Positions 32,901-44,627 of a stretch of DNA of 64,000 nucleotides are shown in pieces. The stretch is from Psococerastis gibbosa (lineage: Eukaryota; Arthropoda; Insecta; Psocodea; Psocidae): the NCBI GenBank assembly GCA_963971405.1, contig OZ020492.1, forward strand, positions 14,310,151 to 14,374,150, given 5' to 3'. The notes under the pieces were generated by a model that was given only the letters and a program-made list of their open reading frames with translations, was not told the DNA's origin and ran no database searches. Numbering within the stretch: position 1 is the stretch's first letter; each line of letters opens with the position of its first letter. The translations under genes were made by a program, and so were the position numbers.

Positions 32901-35900
32901 TTCATGCTAAAGCCTTAACGCGTTGCTATGATCAGCGGTCTCAATTACTGTCTACATCTGAGCCGGTCTGATGAAAGCGGCAGGAGCTTGTGTAGGGCGG
33001 TTACTGAGTACATATCATACGGGGACTACAGGTATATGATCCCACAATCAATGATGATGATGCTACCGTGGAATCCAGGCTGATAGGCTGTGGTCGATGT
33101 TAAAGAGTACTCTTAGACGTTTCGTAAACATGTACGGTCGACATCTTCATTGACACCGTGAGGAGTTCTAATATTTTATCTCATTAGCTCAGATACAATT
33201 AGAGAAAGACGGTTATGAAAAAATGGATGAAAACGGGAGCCTCCGCATTGCCGGGGTGGTATGCCGACCACTTCACTAAATCTGTCTATCTATGGAGACT
33301 CGGGTGCGAATGATGTTTTGTCTTCTTTTCTCTAATTCCTGTGGAGGTTTTCAAAAAATATGATAACATACAATATTAGAAGATGCAATCTCAGAAGCGT
33401 ACGTAGTGCCACTGAAGAAGTAAAACATGTGTGAAATTAGGGTAAACCTGGCTTGTCGCACTTAAACACTCAGTCAAGCTGATTGTTTTATCGATACGAT
33501 TGAATTTTTCATTTCAGAACGCACCCCAAAGGAGGGTGAAGCCAGTCAAAGATGATGCTACAACGAATCTCCCACTGATTACCTGGTAAGTAACATTCGC
33601 AAAGTGATGATTCCCACTGTGGAACGAAAATAAATTAATAATTTTTTTTCTTTTCCTTTTCCAGTATCCCCTGGACAAGGAGCATATATTTACAAAGGAA
33701 TACAATAACTGACACAATAATACCATAATATTATAATAAGGTACATAATAATAACATCCCGCATTCCCAAGCAAGTGCTTATTTGGGACAAAAGGCTGTG
33801 CAGTGCAGTGCAGTGCTGCTAAACAAGGCTTCATAATATTTTCGTTTGTTTGTTTGTTATTTATTTATACTGTTTGTTTTATTTACTTATTTATTTTATT
33901 TTTAATGTTAATAATAAATAATAATAATAATAATAATCTCTTTATTATATACTAAGCTCCACTAGCGGAGTTAAAGAACCGGTCCGAGTTTACTCGAACA
34001 TGCTTTCCAATTTATCAAAATTAGTAGATAGAGAAAATGAGTAATTTCATGGTAAATAATATTCCTATGGTTAAATTTCCGATATCCCGGGGGAGAGGGG
34101 GGGTTTCCATCTAACGTCACTGAAGGTGAGGTAAATTATTCTAGATAGGTCAGACCAACACATTACCACACAGCAATAATGGCAGAGCACGCAATGCATT
34201 TGAGCGTGAATATTCTATCATTTTTTCAAAAAAACATTTTTTTGCACAAAACCAAATAGTTTTGAGGGAAAGTAACTTGTCCCGTTTCGTTATTAAATTC
34301 AACACCTAAAACATGCGGTAGGGCAGAAATCATCGATAGAAAGCTTTCGCAGAAAAATTATTTTTTAGTCATTTTTCATTAAAATTTAGTTATTTTTATT
34401 TTTTACCCCCAGAAGCAAACTATCAAGGGGAAAGCGACCCCCCCCCATTTTGTCAACAGTAATAGCAACACAATATATGTGAATTTAAAGGAGATTTTGG
34501 ACTAACTCAATTTCGAGGGGTTATATTTTCAAAAAACTCCAAAAAACGTCTAAAAAAATTAGTTCTCAAAAACGGCTTCAACGATTTCTTTTAAATTTAC
34601 ATATATTGTAGTCGTTATTAATGCTAATAAAATGCGGGGGGTCGCTTGCCCCTTGACTTTCATCTGGATGTAAAAAAATAAAAATATCTAAATTTTAATG
34701 AAAAATTACTAAAAAATAATTTTTCTGCGAAACCTTTCTATCGATGATTTCTACCTTCAGGCATGTTTTAGGTGGTAAAAATAGTAACGAAACCGGACAG
34801 GTTGCTTTCCCAAAAAAGTATTTGGTAAATGATAGAAAATTCACGCTCAAATGCATTGCGTGCACTGCCATTATTACTGTGGTAATGTGTTGGTCTGACC
34901 GGTCTAAAATATCATAGGTGATATCCTAGGCGATTGCCAGGGTCCTTGTGTTCCGGTTTAATAGCTAGAGAATATGACGTGGTGGCCCACTTTATGGCAC
35001 GTAGGGAATGTTTGGTTAATAACTTTATCAATTGTTAAAAAGAAGGTTCGGGAATATGAGGGGCGGTATGTGAAGGTATTTGGTACTTGGTGAACGTATT
35101 TTATAACCTGAAATCATCATCACGTGAGAGGCAACACTTATGATTATTTAATATTTATTTATTTATTCATTGCAGGGAGCAGGACCTGCATACTATTTTA
35201 CTGCGGGAAATGGAAAAAATTATAATAGTGGAGAGTAAGTTATTGCCCTCTTTTAGTCTTTTGACACCCGAGAGCTACATATAGGCTATAGCGGAATAGA
35301 GGTAGCATAATATAGGCATCGATGTGTATCTATTGACGAATAGTTTGAATTTTTATTTTTCAGTCCGTCTGCACCCTATTCCACTTGTCTTCAATAATTA
35401 TTATTATTGACAACTGTTTTTCTACAATATTTTCCAATTCGTTGACTTTGGCCAGCCACCATATTGGCTTTATTTTTTTAACCTACGAGACATTTTAAGA
35501 TTTAAATTATGAAATTAACTAAAATAGCCGATCTTGTCATATTTCAAAGTGCCGCCATTTTAATTTTTAGTATGTTATTATTATTTTTTATTCTATGAAA
35601 TTTAATGATGAATTTTATCATGGGGAAGTTAAAGTGGACATAGCGTAAAAGGGTAAAACAAAAAGTAATCAATTATTGTTGTAAAATTGAGAAATGGAAT
35701 ATTTACCCTAACAGACGCCTTAAAAGTTTGCTGATTACCAATAAATAATAAAAATAATAAAGTCTATTGAAAAAGATGGCTCTCTCTTACACCTAACTGT
35801 ACATTTCAACAAAGGTTTCATATTTGTGCATAGTAAACTACATTCTCACTGAATATCAGTCATACCTTCTACTGCTCAGTACTTTGTTTTTTATTTATTG

Positions 35901-35995
35901 CAGATTTGCCAGCTGATCTCCCGGCATTTCACCCCCAGTTTGAGGATTATTGTGCCAATATCTACCGTTTGGAAGCAATAGCAAAACGTTTTTAG
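29913..35995 (+). CDS. Unrecognised host gene, four exons, 88-aa protein
   Basis: Exons are 29913-29960 (ATG with A at -3 and G at +4; donor gtaagt), 33518-33585 (acceptor atttcag, donor gtaagt), 35176-35234 (acceptor attgcag, donor gtaagt) and 35904-35995 (acceptor attgcag, TAG at 35993-35995). Phases 0, 2 and 1 match at every junction. The protein starts MAFLEQRIRMRQGLLK, is basic in the middle (NAPQRRVKPVKDD), then has TWEQDLHTILLREMEK, probably helical, and LPADLPAFHPQFEDY, and ends YRLEAIAKRF. No signal peptide, membrane segment or known motif was seen. An acceptor (ttttacag) lies 8 bp before the ATG, so a 5' UTR exon probably exists upstream. I do not recognise the family; a small cytoplasmic or complex-subunit protein is a guess. 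The splice logic makes the gene itself likely. Confidence 0.8.
30085..30395 (-). mobile_element. Helitron-like fragment, copy 2
   Basis: On the minus strand it reads TCTATATAGCC, tatataaaaatgaatcccta, cacgccatcaca, gaccgatttcac, ttgtcaggagaaggttct, and cgagctgcgtaat, parallel to 18107-18605. It lies in intron 1 of the 88-aa gene. Confidence 0.55.
30770..31160 (-). mobile_element. RTE-type LINE 3' end, partly duplicated, inverted to the next
   Basis: The minus strand encodes pieces of the RTE C-terminal tail (GRPRTRRKDELETDVRKL). The stretch ctctacagcccta..agcttgggcctg occurs at 30862 and, as ctctacagcccttta.., at 30990, so the tail end is duplicated. Confidence 0.65.
31255..31500 (+). mobile_element. 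RTE-type LINE C-terminal fragment
   Basis: Reads HVVRMLEDRIPKKMYKAS, AGHPRKRWKDELETDL, RRWWSVVQNRVDWRNVV, the post-reverse-transcriptase tail of RTE elements (compare WGHVERR ... RGRPK at 61960-62110). It ends in an A-rich (AAG)n stretch and is strongly 5'-truncated. Confidence 0.8.
31990..32085 (-). mobile_element. SINE S1 fragment
   Basis: On the minus strand: gaggttgttggctcgcgtcc, tacacttgc, tgcttcggagggcatg. The B box is degraded. Confidence 0.65.
32310..32850 (+). mobile_element. Penelope-like element 3' end with GIY-YIG endonuclease
   Basis: Residues YIGQTGRGFKEKIAEHRRGV, TLAQHINTHNHACDF and LETIEIREA are a Penelope-type GIY-YIG domain, with a CNDC zinc-like motif just before it in another frame, so this copy is broken. 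The tail has ttgacgatggcgtgagccga and aaccggttgt, the conserved sequence after the endonuclease in many Penelope elements. 5'-truncated, in intron 1 of the 88-aa gene. Confidence 0.8.
33970..34130 (+). repeat. Repeat V followed by a G-rich run
   Basis: aaagaaccggtccgagttta, ctcgaacatgctttccaatt and a following gtagatagaga are shared with 46150-46250 and, reversed, 7735-7835 and 59900-60000. Confidence 0.75.
34139..34909. repeat. Foldback made of two inverted R-type arms
   Basis: The left arm (gaccaacacattacc, gcacgcaatgcatttgagcg) and right arm (cgctcaaatgcattgcgtgc, ggtaatgtgttggtc) are inverted copies of about 380 bp with numerous differences. The same arm sequence occurs singly inside the hAT at 7240-7690. 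It lies in intron 2 of the 88-aa gene. Confidence 0.85.
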
Positions 35996-35999
35996 ACTG

Positions 36000-36530
36000 A
36001 ACTTGCAAGGGAACCAATAGTCTGACCCATCCATCCACAAAAATGGATTAACTTTTTATTTTTATACTAGCTATACATGTAGTCTAAGATTAGTAATCAT
36101 ATTATTACGATGCCAAAATCCGTTGTGGTTTTTTGTTTAAATTTATGTCTCATCAACTTTGTATTCATAGACTTCTTTTTCTCCTGATGGCCCTACAGTC
36201 CTAGATGTAGAATGTAAATTTACTTGCGGGATTTAAAGTGGAAAAAATTAATATTACAGATTGTTTAGCCAATAGAGATTAGTTGCTGCTTATGCTTAAC
36301 TAACTGTGTAACTTACTTTTTATGCGCTCAGATAAAAATTAATTGAATTTCGATTCAATTTTAACACCGGTATAAAATGTTTTAATTATACTTACGGCAA
36401 GTCTCTTTTTAAACGCTGTGGTAAGGCTGCAGGTAAATATATTTTCTGCAAGGTATTTAAAACATACTGTTAGGTCTATTATGTAGTTAATAATGTGATT
36501 TCAGTACTCTGCTTTAAAGGGTTGTTTTTA
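36000..36530 (+). other. Probable 3' UTR or downstream sequence of the 88-aa gene
   Basis: No feature seen. AATAAA hexamers that could end the transcript lie farther on, at 36715-36720 and 36974-36979. Confidence 0.35.
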
Positions 36531-36532
36531 AA

Positions 36533-37014
36533 ATAATTTTTCTATCATCAACAGCTTCTTTCTTATTTTTTTGAGATTTGAGAAACGAAATTTTTAAAGT
36601 TTTCAAAGATCGTTTCTTAAAAATGATCAGTCAATTACCAAAAGTGTTCCTTATATGTTACTAGTTATTAAAAATGTGATACGGTAGTCTAATTGATTTT
36701 AAATTTTAAAATGGAATAAAAAGACTTGATCATGCAGAAGTGCATTATATTGTAATAACAATTATTTTGCTTTTAAAGGTTATTTTTAAAATAATTTTTC
36801 TATCATCACCAGCTTCTTTCTTATTTTCTTTTAGCATTGAGAAACGAAATTTTTAAAGTTTTCAAAGATCGTTTCTTAAAAATGATCAGTCAATTACCAA
36901 AAGTGTTCCTTACATGTTACTAGTTATAAAAAATGTGATACGGTAGTCTAATTGTTTTTAAATTTTAAAATGGAATAAAAAGACTTGATCATGCAGAAGT
37001 GCATTATATTGTAT
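36533..37014 (+). repeat. Two tandem copies of a 248-bp segment
   Basis: Shared blocks ttaaaataatttttctatca, gagaaacgaaatttttaaag, gatcagtcaattaccaaaag, gtgatacggtagtctaattg and gatcatgcagaagtgcatta recur 248 bp apart with few differences. Each copy contains AATAAA, so a polyadenylation site may have been doubled. Confidence 0.85.
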
Positions 37015-38825
37015 ATCAAATCATTTACGCCCATTATATCTACTATAGCCATTATATCAAATGCATTATATTGTATATCAAGTCAATTTTTTGTAAGTTG
37101 CTTTTAAATGTAATAAAAATTATAACTACGGAAGCGTAGGCTAGTTTAACATTTAGTGCCGTATGTGTTTAGGCCTATTACTTTTGTCAACATCACATTT
37201 GTCACTTAAATACGAAAAAAACCTGAAACAATTAATGTTTAATACTTCTTTGGCTCCCTCTCGTAATAACATATTAAGTTAAGTTCCTATTATAACTTAA
37301 TAATTACTATATGACTGGTAAATTAGTTGTGTCTTCGCATAGTTACTTGTGAACAAATATAACGATGTGCCATCTTACTACATGTAGGCTACATTTTTTA
37401 TAGTTATAGCCTACCTTTCTCAAAAAAAGTTATGGGTAATTCATGTCCCATTACATTGCTTACCCTGACATTTATATTATATTCGACTGCCCTTTCTTCA
37501 CTATACAATCGTCCCATCGATCAATTTATTGGTTTGGGATAGGGAAAATCGAGGCGAGGTTGTGTGTCAAAATGGCAAAATGGGATCGATTAAATTAGAG
37601 CGCAATAATTTAACTCACAATAGATTTATTAAATTTGGAGTGGGCAGCTACCCTCCTGCCGTCCCCTGTATCCGTCTCTATTTGCAATGGCCGGTAATAG
37701 CAGACGTGGCATCAGGATTAAAAAGAACTTTTTGACGCATTTGAATGTCCCATCTCGCCTATATTTAGAACTTTACACTGCGCCATTAGAGGTGTGAAGT
37801 CTCCTCAAATTTTCTTTTTGTCTGCTGTGCCTCACCAAATTTTATCCTCACGAGCCACCCCTGAAAATTTGACTTCTAGAATCTATTTGTCGAGCTATGA
37901 AATTGGAATTCTAATGGCTTCGGTTTTGGTTTGTTTCCATGCCAACCTCCAAGTCAAACTAAGGTTTTTGTTACTACTAATTACTTATATCTGTTGTAAG
38001 CCACTGACCACTGTATTAATTGTGAATTGAGAAAAGTTTTCCACCAAGTCAGTATGAAAGACATATCACACCACATGACTGAGCCTATTGATTATTTATT
38101 TGAGCCCGTGCGTCAGTGACGCATATTGTACATTGTATGTTCTAGTAATCTAGTCAACAGCGAGTGGTGAGGAGTTTGTTTGTTGTTTGGTCAGCAAGCT
38201 GAATGGCTGATAAGGAGCCAAAAGGCGTTTACACAGCAACTGGTGACAAGTACCACTGTCCACAGTCCACATCCATAACCAGCAGCCTTAGAAAGTAAAT
38301 GCCACAGTAAATGCGCGCTAATTCTGGTCAATCTGGCCCAGCGCAGAAAGGTGGATTCTAAGGCAACAGATACGCAGCAGATCTGCCAAGATACATTCGA
38401 ACAAAAGGACCTATCTGTATTATGCTCGAAGTAAATTTCCACAGGAAGTGCCTTTAGTAGAATAATTGCCCAGAAATTCTTGAAAAGAAGAAGCGTTCTT
38501 CTAAATTTTGATATACACAGTAACACACAGAGTGGAATATGCAGGAAGTTATGGAGCTGCTTCCACTGGGCTTCCCCACTATCAGGTTTTAATACTTATA
38601 TCAAGCTCCTTAGCTGTAGCCGATTGTTGTTCATGACTGTAAATATAACATGTTATGTACTCTTTTATCAAAATGCAGAGGCACACTTCCTCTTTTTTCC
38701 CCTACGGTCGTCCATTGAAAGGACACAAACACAACCACTATCCTTTCTTTGTCTACCCAAAACTATCGTGACAATGTATTTGACTTGGTAATGTTTGCAT
38801 ATGTAGACATTATTATCTTATCTTA
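37015..38825. other. No gene recognised
   Basis: ORFs of 68-111 codons on both strands show no recognisable domain. A 15-bp perfect palindrome TGCGTCAGTGACGCA lies at 38109-38123. Confidence 0.35.
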
Positions 38826-39078
38826 AAAAGTCAACTTTCGCATGAAATATTGATCGTATAGGATGGCATCCCTATAAGGAATTCACCTTTAAATTTTGGT
38901 AAGTAATGTATATCCATCACTGACACATTGAATTACGTGTGATTTTCAGTATTGTTACAACTTTCACACTTTGGTAGTAATGACTACATACTATACATTT
39001 AAATATAGAGGCGCATTCCTTCTAAGGATGCCACCCCAATGCCATGAATCAATATCTTCTGTGAAACTTGAATTTGTT
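38826..39078. repeat. Imperfect palindrome, possible foldback MITE
   Basis: Left arm gaaatattgat, ggatggcatccctataagga pairs with right arm tccttctaaggatgccacc, gaatcaatatcttc. No target duplication defined. Confidence 0.55.
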
Positions 39079-39079
39079 T

Positions 39080-40375
39080 GTGGAGTGTCGATTTTGTGTG
39101 CAAAATAGAAAGAGGTGTTCCACATTATTTTGACATATACATGACATATGTGGCATAAAGGTGGCCAATGGGTACAGCTCCCGTCAGCAAAGATAAGCGC
39201 AGGGGAGTTAGCCGATTAGCAGAAGGGCAGAAAAATGGAACTCGATTCTGATGACAACCGCAATCCGCAATATATGCTTCTTACACATATAAAGTTACCC
39301 AGCTGTGACAAATCGGTGGTCGTGACGTCCACATAAGACACGCATTTTAAAATATAGAGGAATTCTTCTTCCTAATTTCTCAATGATAGCTCTAATGGAA
39401 AAATCTACATAGGGGAAAGTTTGTGTGTAGACAACCGGCAGTTACTTTGGGCCACCAAACACAGGGAAAAGCGTTTTCCTTTAAATACGTATGGTGGAAA
39501 AATGGTGTTTTAGTTTTAGACAATTCTAAAGTAACTTAATAAAAAAAGAAAAAATACTTTCTTTAAATTCATCCATCACGTGAAACAATTCTCAACATTT
39601 TCATATACATTGCTATTTACATATACAAAATATGCCTCTATAAAACGAAACAGTGATGACTGACAAATGCAGACTATCTGCCCGAATGCAAGCCTTGTTC
39701 GAGGACTCACCCGTAATGGATGACATTTTCTGGGGGTCTGCAAGAAACTGGCCAGCGCGGCAGCACCTATTGGCTAACTTGCCAAGGGTGGGCGTTGTGC
39801 TGGCTAGTAAGTAAGCAAGATCGTATCCAGGAGGGCGGGGGGGGGGGGGGGGGAGAGAGAGAGGGAAGGTTGTGTTCAACCCGCCCCCGCTCCCCCGAAA
39901 TGCAACTACGAAAAATACATTGGACTAAAGCAGTCCAATAGACGCTTGTGTATGATCTTTTAATTTTTTCCCTGCCATTAGAAGTAGAAGAAGAGAAGAC
40001 TGCCATAAGAAGAAGAAGAAAAGACTGCCATTAGAAAAACAATGTGTTCCAAAACTAACTGAATCTACTTAAGGATTTGAGGGGGAGGAGATTTTTTTTA
40101 ATCATACCTCAATACCGGCCAATTAATACGTCCTTTTTGTTTGTCTGTTGAGCCCCCTGTGTTATCTTATACAATCAGGTATCCTGATCAGATCAGAATA
40201 TCAAATCTATCGAAACATGAGGAAAAAACAAAAAAAATCGTAACGTACTTACATAAAGTAGAAGCTGTATAATTCAGTAGAGCCGTCAAAAGTCAACATA
40301 ATAGAAATATTATTTCAAAACAGCTGCAAACGCAAATCTTTCTTCTCATTGAAATTTTGTAAGAATTTCTAATCA
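39080..40375. other. No gene recognised; G-run near 39835
   Basis: A run of about 18 G followed by (GA)n at 39835-39868 and a C-rich stretch at 39881-39896 recalls the poly-G MITEs, but I could not find matching ends. Confidence 0.35.
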
Positions 40376-40612
40376 TTAATCTGGTTTGTTTTTTCTCTGA
40401 GGACATCCATTACTAATGTAGCGAAGACGCAGGGCAATATTCTCACGGCTGTTTTTATCCTTAGTCCCATCTTCTACGAGTGTAAGATTAATGGTACGGC
40501 AGCATTTTTTTCTTCTTCCACAACACTCACACCTGTCAATGCAGTCATGATGGCAATAATCTTGTTTTGAACTTTTGGAGAAGCATACAAAGGCATTTGG
40601 AATATTTGGCAT
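40376..40612 (-). CDS. Possible small Cys-rich coding exon, unrecognised
   Basis: A 78-codon frame reads YCHHDCIDRCECCGRRKKCC, then NLTLVEDGTKDKNSRENIAL and ends GCPQRKNKPD. The clustered Cys and mixed-charge tail look more coding-like than the neighbouring ORFs. No signal peptide, no clear acceptor, no known family. It may be a transposase Cys-rich tail, a host exon, or chance. Confidence 0.3.
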   Translation of the reverse strand: MPNIPNAFVCFSKSSKQDYCHHDCIDRCECCGRRKKCCRTINLTLVEDGTKDKNSRENIALRLRYISNGCPQRKNKPD

Positions 40613-42060
40613 TTGGAATAATTTTAATTATTTTAGTCAGTTGAGGATCTTTTCCAATAGTAAAATAGAAAAAAAATTTGCAAGTAAGACGGTTTCACTA
40701 TCACCTTCACCGATATATAATCCCCATAAAGGTAGTCCACTGAGTATTAAAACCAGCTTTCTTGCGCAACTCCGCCTCTTTCATTCCAGACATGCACATG
40801 ACCTTGCCTTTACTTAAGGCTAACTTCCAGTTGTTAAGCCCCGTGCAAGTAAAAGTAAAAAAGTTTCGGCACCCTTGCCACAGTGGCGACGAGCCTAACT
40901 GAACGCTGCATCTTTTATAAGTGAATATTCCACCCAGGAATATTGGTCAATCCATCTTGCTTCGAAACTTTGATTTCCTCAGTTTTTGGGTTATGTCATT
41001 TGCTTTTGGATGTATTACTGGAGATTCTCGCCTGCTTAAGTCTGAAGCCACTTATGAGCAAACAAATTGAGCAGCACCTACAAAAAAGAACAATTTTGAT
41101 TAATGGTTTCCAAACAAATTACAATTATACATCTCTATTACACAGTGACTTTTTGAAACTAAATTTTTGTGAACATATTTCCCAATCCGATCACAAGACC
41201 TGGGCTCACGAAGTTCTCAGAAAAAAATAACGGTAAAGAACAGAGAACAACATATTTACTTCGTCTTTTGAAGTGTAGCTTCTTATGGAGCAGGAGGCAC
41301 AAACAATGCAGATACTTAGTTTGATTAACAGGGTAACATAATAATATGTTATAAGAGGTACATGTACACTGGAGTTGTTGAGAATTTGATCTCTACTGTT
41401 TTGTAGAATGCTATTGTTTTGATCATGCTACATCATGTTTATAAAAAATGAAATCTATGATGACTTTACAAAAGCATAACTAAAGGAAATTAATAATTGG
41501 TTAATTGGGTTGTTGGCAGAACAAGATTCAAAGTAGGGCTAAGTCCATAAACAGTACTTCAATAATAGTAATAAATTATTACGGGGATGCGTCTTCCCAA
41601 TCAGAGCAAGGCGCAGGATGTTTCTATAGGAACGTTGTCCATGCATGGAGGCTTAGTTAGGTTACATTGACGATTTGACCTTATTCTTTTTATGCGCGTA
41701 TATTGATAGTGTAATGTAAAAAGAAAGTATCTGGGTAAGGGCAGTTAAACAGAGACATTCATACACATATCCTAAAAACCACCGAAATAGTATTAAAAAC
41801 GAGTAATGCATTAAGTAGGCCAATGAGAAATGAAGACCGTGTGAAAATAATCGGAGATTGCTAGCCTCAGTGACGACGTCAGTATTACTATATGCAGCGT
41901 AGAGCAGCGTAGAGTACTAGACACGGCCAAATATCGGGGAAAAAAATGGATGCAGTACAGAGGCCAATAGCTATCGAACGGTTTCGACAGACGTGGCTTT
42001 CGTCCTGGCAAAACTCCCGCCTATTGACTTACTAGTGCAAGAGCGGTCCTAAATATACCA
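40613..42060. other. No gene recognised
   Basis: Short overlapping ORFs only; nothing else seen. Confidence 0.35.
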
Positions 42061-42069
42061 CTGACCAGA

Positions 42070-42440
42070 GAAGAGCAGGGCACGGGAAGAGCTAATGGGA
42101 AGGTGGCAAAGAAAATGGAACGACAGCCTAAATGGAACCTAATAAAATTAAAGATGGATGAGTAGAAAGCATGGACAGCTTCTACTTAACTCAGTTTCTA
42201 ACTGGACATGGCAGTTTTCGGGCTTTCCTTAATGAGTGTAAAAGAAGTCCTACACCGGTGCATATGAAACGGGGAAGAGGATACAGCCGGACATATTTTC
42301 TGTGACTGTCGGCGTTGGGAAAACGAGAGGAGGGCATGTGAACAGAGTGCGGAAAATGGTTCAGTCAGAGGCGGTTTCGTGTGCTGTGGAGGAGTTGACA
42401 TGACTCATCTTGAGCCGCAAGACGAAAGAGGAATGGGTAA
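42070..42440 (+). mobile_element. R1/jockey/I-type LINE C-terminal fragment
   Basis: Pieces in different frames read REELMGRWQRKWNDSLNG, then GSFRAFLNECKRSPTP, then GHIFCDCRRWENERRA. These match the 'TGHG.F..YL ... H..F.C..W...R' tail of non-LTR reverse transcriptases with a degraded zinc motif. Frames shift at least twice. Confidence 0.7.
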
Positions 42441-42639
42441 CTAACTATAGCAGCAGAAAAAGACGCGGCTATCCTAAAGTAATGCTGAAAAGCGGTTCCA
42501 GGACAGTTCGTAAAAAAAAAAACCCGTGTGACTGCACCAATATACCATTTCTAGGTGCTGCCACCTCGCAACTTTTGAACTATAGTATGAAACCACCTGG
42601 AGTTGAGCCATACGCCACAGCGGAAAAATAAGATGAGTG

Positions 42640-43340
42640 AGGCTTACTGTACAAGTGTTACGCGATCAACAGTTATCATACAGATGATACATAAGAAAGC
42701 TCAATCGTATATGTCATTTGTAACATGCCGATTTGTGGTGCATTTGCACAGTATACCTCAGTCGATTTAATGTAATTTTTTTGCTGTGACGTATCGCTTA
42801 ACCTCGTGCATTTTTACTCGTATATTATTTGCGTTCTACGAACAGTAGGTAAAATTTGTTAACTTGAAGACTCGGACTCCAAAGACGAGATTGATGATGG
42901 TGACAACAGTGCCTACAGCTATGAGTAAGGAAGTGGCATGATGAGGTTTTCCCAAGTAAATTAATAGTTAGAATTTTTTCTTAACTACGTTAATAAAACT
43001 TACCTAATGCATGGCTACATAGTGATGTATTATACAGTACACAATTAAATGATTGCATTCATGATAAATTACAAAAACTACTATTAAAATAAATTAGTAC
43101 CTTCAATACACTAGCCAAGTTTTTCTCAGTACTATGAACTGTAGCATGGTCACATGGCAATTTATTTTTGGCGCAGAAACGTTATGAGTCGCCTTAACAC
43201 TGGCACGGCACGGCCCGGCTTCTCTAGCTGCAACAAAAATACAAAAAAACATATTAAGGTCTTGTAGCACAGGCATTAATCATGTGGCACGCTACCCATG
43301 TAGGCTATTACTACAAATTCACGGACAGACCGACATTCCG
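42640..43340. other. No gene recognised
   Basis: Nothing seen beyond chance ORFs. Confidence 0.35.
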
Positions 43341-43344
43341 TATT

Positions 43345-43460
43345 AAAATTACTTTTTTGAGGGGTTCCAGGGACCTCAAAACGTCGAAATCTCGGAATCG
43401 TAAATTTTGACCTTCACAAAGCTTTACTTATACTAGCGAACATTATAGGAAAGCAATGAG
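43345..43460 (-). repeat. Repeat R core, dispersed copy
   Basis: ggttccagggacctcaaaac, gtcgaaatctcggaatcg and ttcacaaagcttta match the 192-bp unit in reverse. Confidence 0.7.
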
Positions 43461-43879
43461 GTGTTCCGGGTGACTAACCCGCCTGCCTGTCCACAACTGC
43501 CAACTGCCAACCTGCACGACCTGCATAAAGCAGTCCATGTTGCTAAATTTTGGACAACCCATTAATGAGTGTCTGACTGGACACGCGAAGTAAGTAAGTA
43601 CCCCCCCCCCCCCTCGAGACTTTTACAAAAAGTGAAAAATGAACGTTTAGCGCAAAGTCTTTCCTCTGGAATTGTAGGTCGTTTGTATGTGTGAAATTGT
43701 GGTCACTTGCCACCATTTTTGTTCAAAAATTTGTATTGTCATTTCACTAAGCTAATTGTAAACTAAACCTATTACGCTTCACAGCGCTGCGGACTACAAA
43801 ATAATTCAAGCACTCCTCCATATTAAGGCTTGCGGGCTTACACTTGTGAATGTGGCACTTTTACAGGGCAAGTAGTGGT

Positions 43880-44100
43880 TGGTAGGTAAGGTACATAAAC
43901 AAAAAGCATACCCGTGAAATTCACTGAACTTTTCGACTTTCTTCGTAGCACCCACTGCTTCAATTACATCCGAAAAATTCGCTATCTTGTTATATTTATA
44001 TATATCTTTTGAATGGCAACTTGAGACTTCCAAGGATTGTTTTCATCAACTGGATCAACATCGACGAGCAGTCTGTATCAGTATCAGTTTCAGGTAATTG
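43880..44100 (-). other. Weakly coding-like segment
   Basis: Two minus-strand frames look protein-like in succession: LLVDVDPVDENNPW, and IANFSDVIEAVGATKKVEKF. They are in different frames and match no family I recognise. Possible decayed gene or transposon. Confidence 0.25.
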
Positions 44101-44243
44101 CGCGACATCATAATACCTGAGTATTCCTCGTTTTTTGGAAGCCTGGAACATTTCATTATAGAATTAGCCTAGTTAAAAAATTAACATTCAAAATAATTAC
44201 TCACTACCTCTGTTTCTGCTTCTTAGTATGTTTTAATTATTAA

Positions 44244-44627
44244 GAGAGTACAGCCCGTAGGAAATTGGCAGCCTGAAATTTAATACTTTTTATTTTTTAT
44301 TTAATTAACTAAGCATGTTATTAAATATTTGTCTCATTAAAGTTGTAGAAGACTACTTCATGCAACATATAATAAGGTATTTCTAGTTTTCGAAATAGTG
44401 TTTTTTTATAAGTTCTAATATACCTGAAAAGCTATTGTTAATAAAATATTATCATATTTCTGAAAAAATTAGTTTCGAAAATTAAAAATATCTTATTATT
44501 ATATGATGCACGAAGTAGTCTTCTACAACTTTAATGAGCCAAATCTTAAATAACTTGCTTAGTTAATTAGATAAAAAATAAAAAGTATTAAATTTCGGGC
44601 TGCCAATTTCCCACGGGCTGTCCACTC
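44244..44627. mobile_element. piggyBac-like MITE B, copy 2, full length
   Basis: TTAA at 44240-44243 and 44628-44631. Ends GAGAGTACAGCCCGT / ACGGGCTGTCCACTC are inverted, and the arms pair over most of the 384 bp (aatttaatactttttatttt and complement). Same family as 17823-18075. Confidence 0.85.

Noticed and set aside
33660-33750. Alternative exon after ttttccag at 33663
   Set aside because: It can be joined to the exon ending 33585 but gives a short tail with poor coding character, whereas 35176 and 35904 give a consistent longer frame.
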